The notes: generated from the letters alone by a model not told the origin. Positions 1-8,040 are shown, numbered from the stretch's first letter. The stretch: DNA of 9,427 nucleotides from SAR86 cluster bacterium (GCA_013204195.1 JABMOJ010000329.1:1-9427), one strand, 5' to 3'. Numbers and translations: made by a program.

Positions 1-2519
1 GTGCCCTCGTGCTTGAGCAGTTGCCATTGCCGCTGCTCAAGCCGCTGCTGCCGCCCGCGATCACTAATTCGGTTACGCTGCTGGGACAGGTCTCGACTCG
101 AGCCGCGATAAGCATCCTCGATGGGCACCTTGACCTTGATCTGCCGAACATCTCTGGCGTTGTGAACCAGCGAGCCTTAAGGGGCAGTGCTCGATTGTCA
201 GCAAAGGATCTGTCGGACATGATCCTGAACGTGACGATGCAACTGGGCGACAATCGGCTAGCGACCCAACTGGATATGGCATCCCAAAAAGCCCAATTAG
301 ATTTCAGTGGCACACAACTGAGTTTAATCGCACCGCAGTTGCAGGGTCAGATGGAGGTTCACGGCGTGGTTCATTACCTGCTGGGAAATCCAATACTACA
401 GGGCAGTGTCTCGGCGAAGAATTTCAAGTTCAATGAGATCCATCTGCGCGCGCTTACGGCAACCCTCAGTTCGGCTGACAGCGACACCCATAAACTGCAA
501 TTGGCGGTCGAGGCATTGCGGGTCGGAGATAAGCGCCTGGGATCTCTGCAAGCTGACATCCAGGGTTCCAAACAGCGTCAGGCAGGTACCCTAAGTTGGC
601 GCCTGGATGACCAGGCGTTTGAAACCCAGGTCAGTAATACAGTGCCCGCCGGTACCGGGTTTGACCAAGGGTTGCCGCTAGCTGGCGACCTCAATTTTGC
701 GGGTAGTAGCCTAACGTTGCCCTCGGGTACCTGGCGATCGGCAGACTCTATCTCTTTGCAGTATGCCGCGCGCCAGATCGCCCTCGGCGCCCCGAGTTGC
801 TGGCGTGCGGAACAGCGAGGTGCAGTTTGTGTTGAGCAGCTGTCCTGGGCCGGGGGACGATTTAACATCGGCGCCCGTTTAGATCATTTGCCCCTAAACA
901 TTGCGCAACTGCCGGGTATCGCAGCGATGAAGCTGGTGGGCGATCTAGGTGCCACCTTGCGCTTGGCAGGCAGTCTGGACAAATGGCAAGGGGAGTTTGG
1001 TTTTTCGCTGCCACAAACCCTGCTGACCTGGTCAGATTTTGAGGTGGATCAGGTGCTGCTGGATATTACCGGTCAGGGTGAAATCGACACCTATAGTGTT
1101 CGTGGTGGATTGAAAGCGCAGTCGGGCGTTGAGCACCAGATTGAGGCGAAGCTGCAGGTCAACGATGTTCGCGAGCCTTTGACTTTCGCAGCATCCGCGA
1201 CACTGGATTCGCAGGATATCGGTCTGCTCACCGCGGTTATGCCGTTTGTTGCTAACGGTCACGGAAAGGCGCGCGCTGTGGTTGAGTTTGCACAGGCGGT
1301 GGCCGGTAAAATCACATCAACAGGTCAGGCGAAAGAGCGCTCAGGCGCCTCAGCGATGCTGGCTCAGGACGCAGTGCCGTTACGCCGCATCAAGGGTCAG
1401 CTGACTCTGGGTCCTGGTGTCGAGGCGATGATTCCTGCATTGAATCTTGAGTTTTCCGACATCGAATTCTCTGCGGAGGCGAGCAGTGAGCGCAAGATCG
1501 AGTTCCGCGGTCAAGCCCGCTCAGGTGTCGGGAAAGTTGCCCTGGCAGGCAATTCCTTCGACCTGTTGGCCGCTGATCGACAGGTGCAGGCAAGACTGCT
1601 GGGTGAGCAATTTACGGTGATCAATCGACCGGAGTTACAAATGACCGTCAGTCCTGACCTGGAATTCACGGTGGTGGGTCGCCAGGTTCGAGTCACCGGT
1701 ACGCTGCGACTCGACAGTGGTCAGGTTCAGGACAAGGCGCTGCAAATTTCAGCGCGTGGGCGCTCTGCAGATGTTGTGATTGTTAACGCCGAACCGGTCC
1801 AGGCTAGTGGCCCAATCTACGAGCTAGACCTTGCGCTGACGGTGGGTGAGCAGGTTCGCATTATTTTGTATGGCCTCAATGCCAAGGTCTCTGGGGCGCT
1901 CAGAATCCGGCAGTCGGCCTCAAGGCCCCGGCAGGTAGAGGGTATCTTGAATCTCAACGAAGGGGTTTTCTCTCGATATGGGGTGGAATTTCAATTGGAA
2001 CGCGGCCGTCTGATTTATAGCGGCTCTGTCACAAACCCGGTTGTTGACGTGGTGGCGCGTCGCGAAATTGATTCCACCGAAGGGAAAATCACGGTGCAAC
2101 TGCTCATGAGCGGCACCGCCAGCAACTTACAGTCTCGGCTGATGGCATCGCCCGCCATGAGTGAGGCCGATGCGCTGAGCTACTTGATACTGGGCCGACC
2201 TTTGAGTGGCTCGACCGGATCCGACGGGACCCTGCTTGCGGGTGCTGCGCTCTCCTTCGGGTTGAAGAAGGCGGTGCCGATCACAGCTGAAATTCAGGCT
2301 AAGTTAGGTCTTGATGAGTTGTCAGTGACTGGTAAAGATCTGGATACCGCGTCGGTAGTGGCCGGTAAGCGCGTCACGCGGGACTTGTACCTAGAATACA
2401 ATTACGGGTTGTTTTCCAGGATAGGGGGATTGCTGGTGAATTATCAGTTGTCCGAGCGCTTGTCATTGCAGGCCCAGTCGGGCACTGCGGACTCGCTGGA
2501 GCTGATCTACAAATTTTGA
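1..2519 (+). CDS. tamB: TamB, translocation and assembly module / outer-membrane lipid transport protein (5' partial)
   Basis: The reading frame is open from the left edge (first full codon at position 3) to a TGA at 2517-2519, giving 838 visible residues. E. coli TamB has about 1,260, so roughly the N-terminal third, including the inner-membrane anchor, is missing. The visible part is a long series of alternating polar/hydrophobic beta strands, as expected for the periplasm-spanning TamB/DUF490 beta-taco fold. The last 300 residues carry the family signature: a VRIILYGLNAKVSGAL stretch, RGRLIYSG, then the SPAMSEADALSYLILGRPL segment, ending in LELIYKF with a C-terminal aromatic residue. The family works with TamA in outer-membrane protein assembly and in phospholipid movement between membranes. 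Cys codons at 798-800 and 828-830, ten residues apart, could form a periplasmic disulfide (inference). The GTG at position 9 is unlikely to be the real start, because the frame continues to the edge and the protein would be too short. The gene converges on yhbY with a 29-base gap. Confidence 0.93.
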   Translation, partial: ALVLEQLPLPLLKPLLPPAITNSVTLLGQVSTRAAISILDGHLDLDLPNISGVVNQRALRGSARLSAKDLSDMILNVTMQLGDNRLATQLDMASQKAQLDFSGTQLSLIAPQLQGQMEVHGVVHYLLGNPILQGSVSAKNFKFNEIHLRALTATLSSADSDTHKLQLAVEALRVGDKRLGSLQADIQGSKQRQAGTLSWRLDDQAFETQVSNTVPAGTGFDQGLPLAGDLNFAGSSLTLPSGTWRSADSISLQYAARQIALGAPSCWRAEQRGAVCVEQLSWAGGRFNIGARLDHLPLNIAQLPGIAAMKLVGDLGATLRLAGSLDKWQGEFGFSLPQTLLTWSDFEVDQVLLDITGQGEIDTYSVRGGLKAQSGVEHQIEAKLQVNDVREPLTFAASATLDSQDIGLLTAVMPFVANGHGKARAVVEFAQAVAGKITSTGQAKERSGASAMLAQDAVPLRRIKGQLTLGPGVEAMIPALNLEFSDIEFSAEASSERKIEFRGQARSGVGKVALAGNSFDLLAADRQVQARLLGEQFTVINRPELQMTVSPDLEFTVVGRQVRVTGTLRLDSGQVQDKALQISARGRSADVVIVNAEPVQASGPIYELDLALTVGEQVRIILYGLNAKVSGALRIRQSASRPRQVEGILNLNEGVFSRYGVEFQLERGRLIYSGSVTNPVVDVVARREIDSTEGKITVQLLMSGTASNLQSRLMASPAMSEADALSYLILGRPLSGSTGSDGTLLAGAALSFGLKKAVPITAEIQAKLGLDELSVTGKDLDTASVVAGKRVTRDLYLEYNYGLFSRIGGLLVNYQLSERLSLQAQSGTADSLELIYKF

Positions 2520-2548
2520 CATCAAGACCGCCCAGTAGCAGGCGATGG

Positions 2549-2860
2549 TCAGCTGATGGTGGCGCGCAGAATGTTTGACAGTGCGGGATTAGGCTTGGCT
2601 GCGGCCTTGTAAAGCAGAGCGATGTGACCAATTTTTTGTACCACAGTGACGTGTTGGCTGGCGACAATGGTCTCTACTAGCGCGTCTCGCTCGTCTTTAT
2701 CGCCGGCTAAGATCTTCACCTTGATCAGTTCGTGATCTTGCAGGGCGCGGCTGAGTTCGCTGAGAACAGTCTCGCTCAGGCCATTGCCGGCAATGGTGAC
2801 AACCGGTTTGAGATGATGGCCGATGGCGCGAAACCGTTTCTTGTCTTTTTGGCTTATCAT
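2549..2860 (-). CDS. yhbY: YhbY, CRM-domain ribosome assembly RNA-binding protein
   Basis: This 103-residue protein matches the small YhbY/CRM family (E. coli protein 97 residues), which binds pre-50S particles and takes part in large-subunit maturation. The conserved core is visible: basic N-terminal helix (KDKKRFRAIGHHLKPVV), the GNGL turn at residues 25-28, and the HELIKVKI strand at residues 43-50. I chose the ATG at 2860-2858 because it gives the usual family length and the conserved core begins directly after it. The frame is open further upstream, with ATGs that would add 11 or 18 residues, but the extra residues have no counterpart in YhbY proteins I recall. No strong Shine-Dalgarno is seen for any of these starts. 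The gene is divergent from rlmE, as it is in Pseudomonas and E. coli, which supports the call. Confidence 0.92.
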   Translation of the reverse strand: MISQKDKKRFRAIGHHLKPVVTIAGNGLSETVLSELSRALQDHELIKVKILAGDKDERDALVETIVASQHVTVVQKIGHIALLYKAAAKPNPALSNILRATIS

Positions 2861-2887
2861 AAGGTTTAAGTCATCTTCAGTAAGAAA

Positions 2888-2896
2888 TGGCATAAT
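2888..2896 (+). promoter_or_regulatory. Candidate extended -10 promoter for rlmE
   Basis: TGGCATAAT matches the extended -10 pattern TGnTATAAT at all but one fixed position. A 17-base spacer would place the -35 at 2868-2873 (AAGTCA), which matches only half the consensus, as is common for extended -10 promoters. Transcription would begin near 2903, at the edge of the inverted repeat at 2902-2923, leaving a leader of about 115 bases before rlmE. The opposite strand of the same hexamer region reads TATTAT and could serve yhbY, but without a recognisable -35. Prediction from sequence only. Confidence 0.4.
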
Positions 2897-2901
2897 ACAC
2901 A

Positions 2902-2923
2902 GGTCGGTTGGCAAGATCCGACC
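2902..2923. repeat. Inverted repeat in the yhbY-rlmE divergent region
   Basis: GGTCGG at 2902-2907 and CCGACC at 2918-2923 are perfect 6-base inverted arms around a 10-base spacer. The element sits just downstream of the candidate rlmE -10 and upstream of yhbY. It could be an operator half-site pair or a stem-loop at the 5' end of the rlmE transcript. There is no T-tract after it in either direction, so an intrinsic terminator is unlikely. Confidence 0.5.
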
Positions 2924-3019
2924 GTAAAACGTGTGTAAATAGTGAGGGCGGCGAGTTTACCCGACTCAATTCAACAATGCGAGATGAAAGAACGGCAGCG
3001 AAGTGGTGCATCGACAAAC

Positions 3020-3667
3020 ATGAAAAAATCTAAATCGAGCCATCAATGGTTAAAAAACCATGAAGATGACGAGTATGTAAAACGCGCCCGGGCGGAAGGG
3101 TATCGGTCGCGAGCGAGCTACAAGCTGCTGGAAATTGATGCGCGTTTCAATCTTCTCAAGCCGGGAGCGACGGTCATTGATCTCGGTGCCGCGCCTGGGG
3201 GCTGGTGCCAGGTCGTCATCGAAAAAATTGGTTCGCAGGGCACGCTCATCGGCATTGACCTGTTGGAGATGGAGCCCATTCCTGGTGTGACCTTCATTCA
3301 GGGTGACTTTACCGAAGCTGAACCCTTCGAACAGCTGCTGGCAAGTTTGGATGGTCGACCAGTAGACCTTGTATTTTCTGACATGGCCCCCAATTTAAGT
3401 GGAGTAAAGAATATTGACCAGCCGAGGGCCGCGCATCTGGTTGAGCTGTCTATCGACTTTGCTGATCAAGTACTCAGGCCGGGTGGCGGTTTAGTCTGCA
3501 AGTGTTTTGAAGGCGACGGTATTCAGGAAATCAGGCAGCAATACCGGGCTCGCTATGGCGCCGTGGTCAATTTTAAGCCGAAGGCGTCGCGAGATAAATC
3601 CAGAGAGCTATATCTGGTTGGGCAGAGTTTTTCAGGCAAGAGTGTCAGTCGGATCGAGAACCGTTGA
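3020..3667 (+). CDS. rlmE: RlmE (FtsJ/RrmJ), 23S rRNA (uridine-2'-O-)-methyltransferase
   Basis: A 215-residue cytoplasmic SAM-dependent methyltransferase that methylates the 2'-O of U2552 in the 23S rRNA A-loop, a late step of 50S assembly. Visible motifs: the SAM-binding IDLGAAPGGW at residues 53-62, acidic D80 ending the next strand (GIDLLEME), QGDF at 94-97, and SDMAPNLSG at 120-128. The catalytic tetrad K35, D121, K161, E196 is complete and is offset by a constant 3 from E. coli K38-D124-K164-E199. The ATG at 3020 was chosen because MKKSKSSHQWLKNH aligns with the short basic N-terminus of known RlmE proteins and the length is near the usual 209. An in-frame ATG at 2984 and a GTG at 2942 would add unusual extra residues. 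The Shine-Dalgarno is weak (AAGTGG about 13 bases upstream). Next to ftsH, as in E. coli and Pseudomonas. Confidence 0.97.
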   Translation: MKKSKSSHQWLKNHEDDEYVKRARAEGYRSRASYKLLEIDARFNLLKPGATVIDLGAAPGGWCQVVIEKIGSQGTLIGIDLLEMEPIPGVTFIQGDFTEAEPFEQLLASLDGRPVDLVFSDMAPNLSGVKNIDQPRAAHLVELSIDFADQVLRPGGGLVCKCFEGDGIQEIRQQYRARYGAVVNFKPKASRDKSRELYLVGQSFSGKSVSRIENR

Positions 3668-3697
3668 AGATCGCCAAAATGCAGCGTTAAAGGGCGT

Positions 3698-3726
3698 TTG
3701 GCGTATAAATTAAACTGGTGTAATGT
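3698..3726 (+). promoter_or_regulatory. Weak sigma70-like promoter candidate upstream of ftsH
   Basis: TTGGCG at 3698-3703 and TAATGT at 3721-3726 are separated by 17 bases. The -35 matches four of six consensus positions and the -10 only three. An alternative -10, TATAAA at 3704-3709, is better but has no -35 partner. This is the only promoter-like signal in the 104-base rlmE-ftsH gap. Read-through from rlmE is equally possible, as no terminator is seen between the two genes. Confidence 0.2.
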
Positions 3727-3756
3727 TAGGGCCCGCCCGTGGTACTGGCCGTGTAG

Positions 3757-3763
3757 AGAGGGG
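3757..3763 (+). promoter_or_regulatory. Ribosome binding site that sets the TTG start of ftsH
   Basis: AGAGGGG, purine-rich and complementary to the 16S rRNA tail, ends 8 bases before the TTG at 3772. The alternative ATG at 3781 would be 17 bases away, too far for efficient use. The spacing therefore favours the TTG. Confidence 0.7.
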
Positions 3764-3771
3764 ATATTCCT

Positions 3772-5715
3772 TTGAATGATATGGGTAAAAATTTACTGCT
3801 CTGGTTGGTGATTGCAGCTGTGTTGTTAACGGTGTTTAACAGCTTCAATGTGAGCAAAAATCTAACAGAAGTTGAATATTCAGAGTTTCTTGAGTCGATA
3901 TCTCAAGACCAGGTGAGTAAGGTTGAGGTCGATGGTCTCATTATTCGCGGCGAGATGAACGATGGTCGGCGCTTCGAAACGGTGCAGCCGCAGGTCACTG
4001 ACAAGGCATTAATCGACGACATGGTGAATCACCGCGTTGATTTCAGTGGTGCTCGACCAGAAACCCAAAGTATTTGGACCCAATTGCTCGTGGCTAGCTT
4101 TCCGATCCTGGTCATTATTGCGGTATTTATGTTCTTCATGCGTCAAATGCAAGGTGGAGCGGGCGGCCGTGGTGGTCCTCTGACCTTTGGCAAGAGCAAA
4201 GCCAAATTGCTTGGTGAAGACCAGATCAAGACGACGTTCGCCGATGTGGCGGGTGTTGATGAGGCGAAAGAGGATGTGCAAGAGCTGGTGGAGTTTCTGC
4301 AGGATCCCACGAAATTCCAAAAACTCGGTGGACGTATTCCTCGAGGCATTCTAATGGTAGGTCAGCCCGGTACGGGCAAGACGTTGTTAGCTAAGGCGAT
4401 TGCCGGTGAAGCGAAGGTCCCGTTCTTTTCCATCTCGGGTTCAGACTTTGTTGAGATGTTTGTGGGTGTTGGGGCGTCTCGAGTGCGAGATATGTTCGAG
4501 CAAGCCAAAAAACAGTCGCCCTGCATTATCTTTATCGATGAAATCGACGCTGTCGGTCGACATCGTGGCGGCGGCATGGGTGGTGGACATGACGAGCGCG
4601 AGCAGACATTGAATCAATTATTGGTGGAGATGGACGGTTTTGACGGTAATGAGGGGGTGATTATCATCGCCGCTACCAACCGACCTGACGTACTGGATCC
4701 GGCGCTGTTGAGACCTGGACGGTTTGACCGCCAGGTAGTGGTGGGGTTGCCAGATATCCGTGGGCGAGAGCAAATTCTTAAGGTACATATGCGCAAGGTG
4801 CCACTGGGTGCCGATGTTGAGCCTTCCTATATCGCTCGAGGGACGCCGGGTTTTTCTGGCGCCGATTTGGCTAATCTGGTCAATGAAGCCGCGCTGTTTG
4901 CCGCTCGCCAGAACAAGCGCACCGTGAATATGGAAGAATTCGAGCAGGCTAAAGATAAAATCATGATGGGCGCTGAGCGCAAGAGCATGGTGATGTCTGA
5001 GAAGGAGAAACTCAACACGGCGTACCATGAAGCGGGTCACTGTGTCGTTAGTTGCCTGGTGCCAGAGCACGACCCTACGTATAAGGTCACTATTATTCCT
5101 CGCGGGCGAGCATTAGGCGTGACCATGTTTTTGCCAGAGGAAGATCGTTATTCGATGAACCGACGGATGATCCTGAGTCAAATCTGTTCCTTGTTCGGCG
5201 GTCGGATTGCCGAAGAATTGACGCTCGGGCGAGACGGCATTACCACCGGTGCATCAAACGACATTGAGCGTGCGACCAAGATGGCACGGTCAATGGTCAC
5301 CAAATGGGGGCTGTCGGAGAAGCTTGGTCCCCTGCTTTATGATCATGAAGAAGGTAACGCTTACTTGGGTATGTCGGCGGGAAATTCAGGGTCGCAGATA
5401 TCCGGTGAGACGTCGAAGTTGATCGATGAAGAAGTTCGCTCGATCATTGATGATTGCTACGGTCGAGCCAAGCTCCTACTTGAAGAGAACCGCGACAAGC
5501 TTGATATGATGGCAGAGGCGTTGATGGAGTATGAAACCATCGATCGCCATCAGATAGACGAGATTATGAGCGGGCGTAAGCCGAGTCCGCCTAAGGATTG
5601 GGATGGTCCGAGGAGCAAGCCAGGTCAAGGTCAGCAGAAGACGGAAGACGATCCCGCGAAAGGCTCAGAGCCTCGCCCGGGGGATGTTATCGGTGGTCCC
5701 GCTGGCGAGCACTAG
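3772..5715 (+). CDS. ftsH: FtsH, ATP-dependent membrane zinc metalloprotease
   Basis: A 647-residue protein (E. coli about 644), an inner-membrane AAA+ protease hexamer that degrades misassembled membrane proteins and, in gammaproteobacteria, sigma32 and LpxC. Order of parts: TM1 about 5-25, periplasmic domain about 30-100, TM2 about 103-124, Gly-rich linker 126-136, AAA+ domain with Walker A GQPGTGKT (197-204), pore motif FVGVG (230-234), Walker B IIFIDEID (252-259), SRH with R317 and R320, then the protease domain with HEAGH at 419-423 and the third zinc ligand D497 in GASNDIERA. The tail from about 602 is polar, proline-rich and disordered-looking. The TTG start at 3772 is preferred over the ATG at 3781 because of Shine-Dalgarno spacing and because the resulting [11 protein letters not shown] resembles the MNDMAKNLILW N-terminus I recall from Pseudomonas FtsH. 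One oddity: the second Walker A position is Q198 instead of the usual Pro. Followed by a strong terminator. Confidence 0.98.
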   Translation: MNDMGKNLLLWLVIAAVLLTVFNSFNVSKNLTEVEYSEFLESISQDQVSKVEVDGLIIRGEMNDGRRFETVQPQVTDKALIDDMVNHRVDFSGARPETQSIWTQLLVASFPILVIIAVFMFFMRQMQGGAGGRGGPLTFGKSKAKLLGEDQIKTTFADVAGVDEAKEDVQELVEFLQDPTKFQKLGGRIPRGILMVGQPGTGKTLLAKAIAGEAKVPFFSISGSDFVEMFVGVGASRVRDMFEQAKKQSPCIIFIDEIDAVGRHRGGGMGGGHDEREQTLNQLLVEMDGFDGNEGVIIIAATNRPDVLDPALLRPGRFDRQVVVGLPDIRGREQILKVHMRKVPLGADVEPSYIARGTPGFSGADLANLVNEAALFAARQNKRTVNMEEFEQAKDKIMMGAERKSMVMSEKEKLNTAYHEAGHCVVSCLVPEHDPTYKVTIIPRGRALGVTMFLPEEDRYSMNRRMILSQICSLFGGRIAEELTLGRDGITTGASNDIERATKMARSMVTKWGLSEKLGPLLYDHEEGNAYLGMSAGNSGSQISGETSKLIDEEVRSIIDDCYGRAKLLLEENRDKLDMMAEALMEYETIDRHQIDEIMSGRKPSPPKDWDGPRSKPGQGQQKTEDDPAKGSEPRPGDVIGGPAGEH

Positions 5716-5790
5716 CTGGGAATGACTGGCCGAGTAGAGGGCGCCGAGCCGGGCACCGAAAGGCTGATCTCATGGTTGGGTCTACAGATA

Positions 5791-5824
5791 AAGAAGGGTT
5801 GGTTGAATGCCGGCCCTTTTTTTT
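5791..5824 (+). terminator. Rho-independent terminator between ftsH and folP
   Basis: The stem arms are GGGTTGG (5796-5802) and CCGGCCC (5810-5816): seven pairs, two of them G-U, around a 7-base loop TTGAATG. Eight Ts follow at 5817-5824. The A-rich bases at 5791-5795 can extend pairing into the T-tract. This is a textbook intrinsic terminator ending the ftsH transcript, 75 bases after the ftsH stop. It lies only 25 bases before the folP start, so folP needs a promoter overlapping this region or read-through. Confidence 0.87.
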
Positions 5825-5849
5825 AACTATCGATTCTTTGTGATCCTTT

Positions 5850-6668
5850 ATGCAACCGATTAAACGTCCCATGGTGATGGGCATTTTGAATGTCACGCCG
5901 GACTCGTTCGTTGATGGTGGCAGGTACTTGGCGTCCGCACAGGCGCTTGAGCATGCGCGGCAGATGATCCGCGACGGTGTCGATATCATCGATATCGGTG
6001 GTGAGTCAACTCGGCCTGGGGCCGCGGTCGTCAGCGTTGACGATGAATTGCGCCGAATCATTCCCGTCATTGAGGCCCTGCGGGCCGAATCCAGCATTCC
6101 GATCTCTATCGACACCTCAACGCCCGAGGTTATGCGCCAGGCGGCAATGATTGGTGTCGATATGATTAATGATGTCAGAGCCCTACGTCGGCCAGGTGCG
6201 CTGGCGGCAGCCGCGGCGACGGGCTTGCCCGTCTGTCTCATGCACATGCAGGGTGACCCGCAGACCATGCAGCTCGCCCCGACCTATGGCAATCTGTTGG
6301 TGGAAATTTGCGGATTTTTCGAAGCTCGAATACTGGCTTGTGAAGCCGCAGGCATCCCTAGGGCAAGGATCATTCTCGATCCTGGCTTTGGTTTTGGGAA
6401 AACCATGGAGCATAATCTACAGCTGATCAATCGTTTAGATGAGTTTATGATGTTTGACTGTCCCATCTTGGTCGGCTTGTCACGAAAGAGTACTATTGGC
6501 CAGGTTCTTGGCGACCTGACCGTGGATCGACTTCAGGGCAGCGTTGCAGGTGCGCTGATGGCGTATATGAAGGGAGCTAGTCTGTTGCGGGTCCATGACG
6601 TTGCCGAGACAGTGCAAGCTCTGCGAATCGTTAAAGCTATTCAGGGCGAAGGTCTCGGCGACCAATAA
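5850..6668 (+). CDS. folP: FolP, dihydropteroate synthase
   Basis: A 272-residue cytoplasmic TIM-barrel enzyme that joins 6-hydroxymethyl-7,8-dihydropterin diphosphate to p-aminobenzoate to make 7,8-dihydropteroate; it is the sulfonamide target. Motifs: MGILNVTPDSF (10-20), IGGESTRPGA (49-58), ISIDTSTPEV (85-94), MINDV (105-109), LDPGFGFGKT (176-185), LVGLSRKS (207-214), LLRVHDV (245-251). Pterin and phosphate ligands N14, D88, N107, D177, K213, R247 and H249 all fall at a constant offset of 8 from the E. coli residues. F20 and P56, whose E. coli equivalents F28 and P64 are sulfonamide-resistance sites, are wild type. V21 replaces the usual Ser of the first loop. An in-frame TGA at 5841 rules out an upstream start, so the N-terminus is about 8 residues shorter than in E. 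coli. No Shine-Dalgarno is visible. glmM follows 25 bases later, probably in the same transcript. Confidence 0.97.
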   Translation: MQPIKRPMVMGILNVTPDSFVDGGRYLASAQALEHARQMIRDGVDIIDIGGESTRPGAAVVSVDDELRRIIPVIEALRAESSIPISIDTSTPEVMRQAAMIGVDMINDVRALRRPGALAAAAATGLPVCLMHMQGDPQTMQLAPTYGNLLVEICGFFEARILACEAAGIPRARIILDPGFGFGKTMEHNLQLINRLDEFMMFDCPILVGLSRKSTIGQVLGDLTVDRLQGSVAGALMAYMKGASLLRVHDVAETVQALRIVKAIQGEGLGDQ

Positions 6669-6680
6669 TTCATGTTGACG

Positions 6681-6685
6681 AAGGG
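6681..6685 (+). promoter_or_regulatory. Ribosome binding site for the GTG start of glmM
   Basis: AAGGG ends 8 bases before the GTG at 6694. An in-frame TGA at 6691-6693 lies directly before that GTG, so no longer version of the protein is possible. Confidence 0.65.
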
Positions 6686-6693
6686 TAGTGTGA

Positions 6694-8028
6694 GTGACTA
6701 AACAGTATTTTGGTACAGATGGCATCCGCGGTCGGGTGGGTGAATCGCCCATTACGGCGGAATTCATGCTGAAGTTGGGCTGGGCTGCCGGCAAAGTTTT
6801 TTCTGAGATGGGCCGAGGCCGCATACTCATTGGTAAAGATACCCGCATTTCCGGTTATATGTTCGAATCGGCTCTGGAGGCTGGTTTGTCTTCAGCCGGT
6901 GTTGATGTGTCTTTGCTCGGCCCGATGCCGACCCCCGCCATTGCCTACCTGACCCGCACCTTCAACGCCCAGGCGGGTATTGTGATTAGCGCCTCCCATA
7001 ATCCCTACTATGATAATGGCATTAAATTTTTCTGTGGGCAGGGGCGCAAACTCGACGACGCCGTTGAGTATGCCATTGAGGCTAAGCTAGGGGAGACCAT
7101 GGCCACGGTCGAGTCTGACCGAATCGGTAAGGTTTCGAGAATTAACGACGCCGCAGGTCGCTATATCGAATTCTGTAAGAGTTGCTTCAGCTCAAGCCAT
7201 AATCTGAAAGGTTTGAAGCTTGTCGTCGATTGCGCGCATGGTGCGACCTATCATATCGCGCCCAGTGTCTTTCGAGAGTTAGGTGCTGATGTGATTGAGA
7301 TTGGCGTTTCTCCCAATGGTCTGAATATTAATGACAATGTAGGCTCTACTCATCCGCAAGGGCTGCAGGCCAAGGTGCTTGAGGTTGGCGCGGACTTTGG
7401 TATTGGCCTGGACGGTGATGGAGACCGTCTCATCATGGTTGATGAGCTCGGTGAGATTGTTGACGGTGATGAGCTGTTATATATCGTTGCCTCTTATCTG
7501 CAGCAACAAGGCCATCTTGGTGGTGGGGTCGTCGGTACGCTGATGAGCAACCTTGGGTTGGAGCAGGCATTACTGGCGCAAGGTATACCCTTTGTGCGTG
7601 CTGCTGTCGGCGATCGATATGTCTTGGCAGAGCTTGAGCGGCGAGGTTGGCAAGTGGGTGGCGAGTCTTCGGGGCATCTGTTGTGTCTGAATGTGACCAG
7701 TACCGGTGATGGTATTGTGGCGGCGCTGCAAGTCGTTGCCGCCATGGTTGAATCCGGCAAATCATTACGTGAGCTGAAGCAGAAAATGACGAAGTTACCG
7801 CAGCGGATGATAAATGTTCCCTGCCCCGCAACGGTGCTGTCTGCGCCTGCGGTTTTGGCGGGTGTGAAGCATATCGAAACGCGACTGCAAGGTCGGGGTC
7901 GAGTATTATTGCGTGCCTCCGGCACTGAGCCCTTAGTGCGCGTCATGATCGAGGGTGAAGATCTAGCGCTGGTTGACGGGCTGGCGGAAGAGTTGGCTGG
8001 CATCGTCGCGACTGCGGGGGCAACTTAA
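6694..8028 (+). CDS. glmM: GlmM, phosphoglucosamine mutase
   Basis: A 444-residue cytoplasmic alpha-D-phosphohexomutase (E. coli 445) that converts glucosamine-6-phosphate to glucosamine-1-phosphate, leading to UDP-GlcNAc for peptidoglycan and lipopolysaccharide. The N-terminal [13 protein letters not shown] (5-17) is the family opening. The phosphoserine loop is ISASHNP (98-104) with catalytic S101. The metal loop DGDGDR (240-245) provides D240, D242 and D244. The sugar-binding loop is GGESSGH (322-328), where E. coli has GAENSGH. The C-terminal phosphate-binding loop is [11 protein letters not shown] (407-417). The GTG start is fixed by the preceding in-frame stop and a good ribosome binding site. 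It follows folP by 25 bases, the same order as in E. coli and Pseudomonas, and is probably co-transcribed with it. Confidence 0.98.
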   Translation: MTKQYFGTDGIRGRVGESPITAEFMLKLGWAAGKVFSEMGRGRILIGKDTRISGYMFESALEAGLSSAGVDVSLLGPMPTPAIAYLTRTFNAQAGIVISASHNPYYDNGIKFFCGQGRKLDDAVEYAIEAKLGETMATVESDRIGKVSRINDAAGRYIEFCKSCFSSSHNLKGLKLVVDCAHGATYHIAPSVFRELGADVIEIGVSPNGLNINDNVGSTHPQGLQAKVLEVGADFGIGLDGDGDRLIMVDELGEIVDGDELLYIVASYLQQQGHLGGGVVGTLMSNLGLEQALLAQGIPFVRAAVGDRYVLAELERRGWQVGGESSGHLLCLNVTSTGDGIVAALQVVAAMVESGKSLRELKQKMTKLPQRMINVPCPATVLSAPAVLAGVKHIETRLQGRGRVLLRASGTEPLVRVMIEGEDLALVDGLAEELAGIVATAGAT

Positions 8029-8040
8029 ATCAGGCCTATG

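Noticed and set aside
2526..2550. Possible shared terminator hairpin between convergent tamB and yhbY (GACCGCC against GGC and GGTC)
   Set aside because: The stem is broken by a 3-base bulge, overlaps the yhbY stop, and has no T-tract on either strand.
2942..3019. Longer RlmE from the GTG at 2942 or ATG at 2984
   Set aside because: The extra residues have no counterpart in RlmE and have no better ribosome binding site; the ATG at 3020 gives the normal length.
3662..3690. GTTGAAG upstream of ftsH as a heat-shock (sigma32) -35
   Set aside because: No CCCCAT-like -10 is present at the required distance.
5598..5843. Open frame of 81 codons across the end of ftsH and the ftsH-folP gap
   Set aside because: It overlaps ftsH out of frame, ends inside the terminator region, is rich in Arg/Ser/Gly as expected for a shadow frame, and resembles no family.
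5977..6000. Repeated CGATATC/GATATC motifs inside folP
   Set aside because: They encode the conserved VDIIDIGG strand, so codon choice in a repetitive peptide explains them.
5687..6268. 193-codon open frame on the minus strand over folP
   Set aside because: It is antisense to a clear folP, shows low-complexity Ala/Arg/Ser composition and no recognisable domain.
7494..8003. 169-codon open frame on the minus strand over glmM
   Set aside because: It is a shadow of the conserved glmM C-terminal domain with no family motifs.
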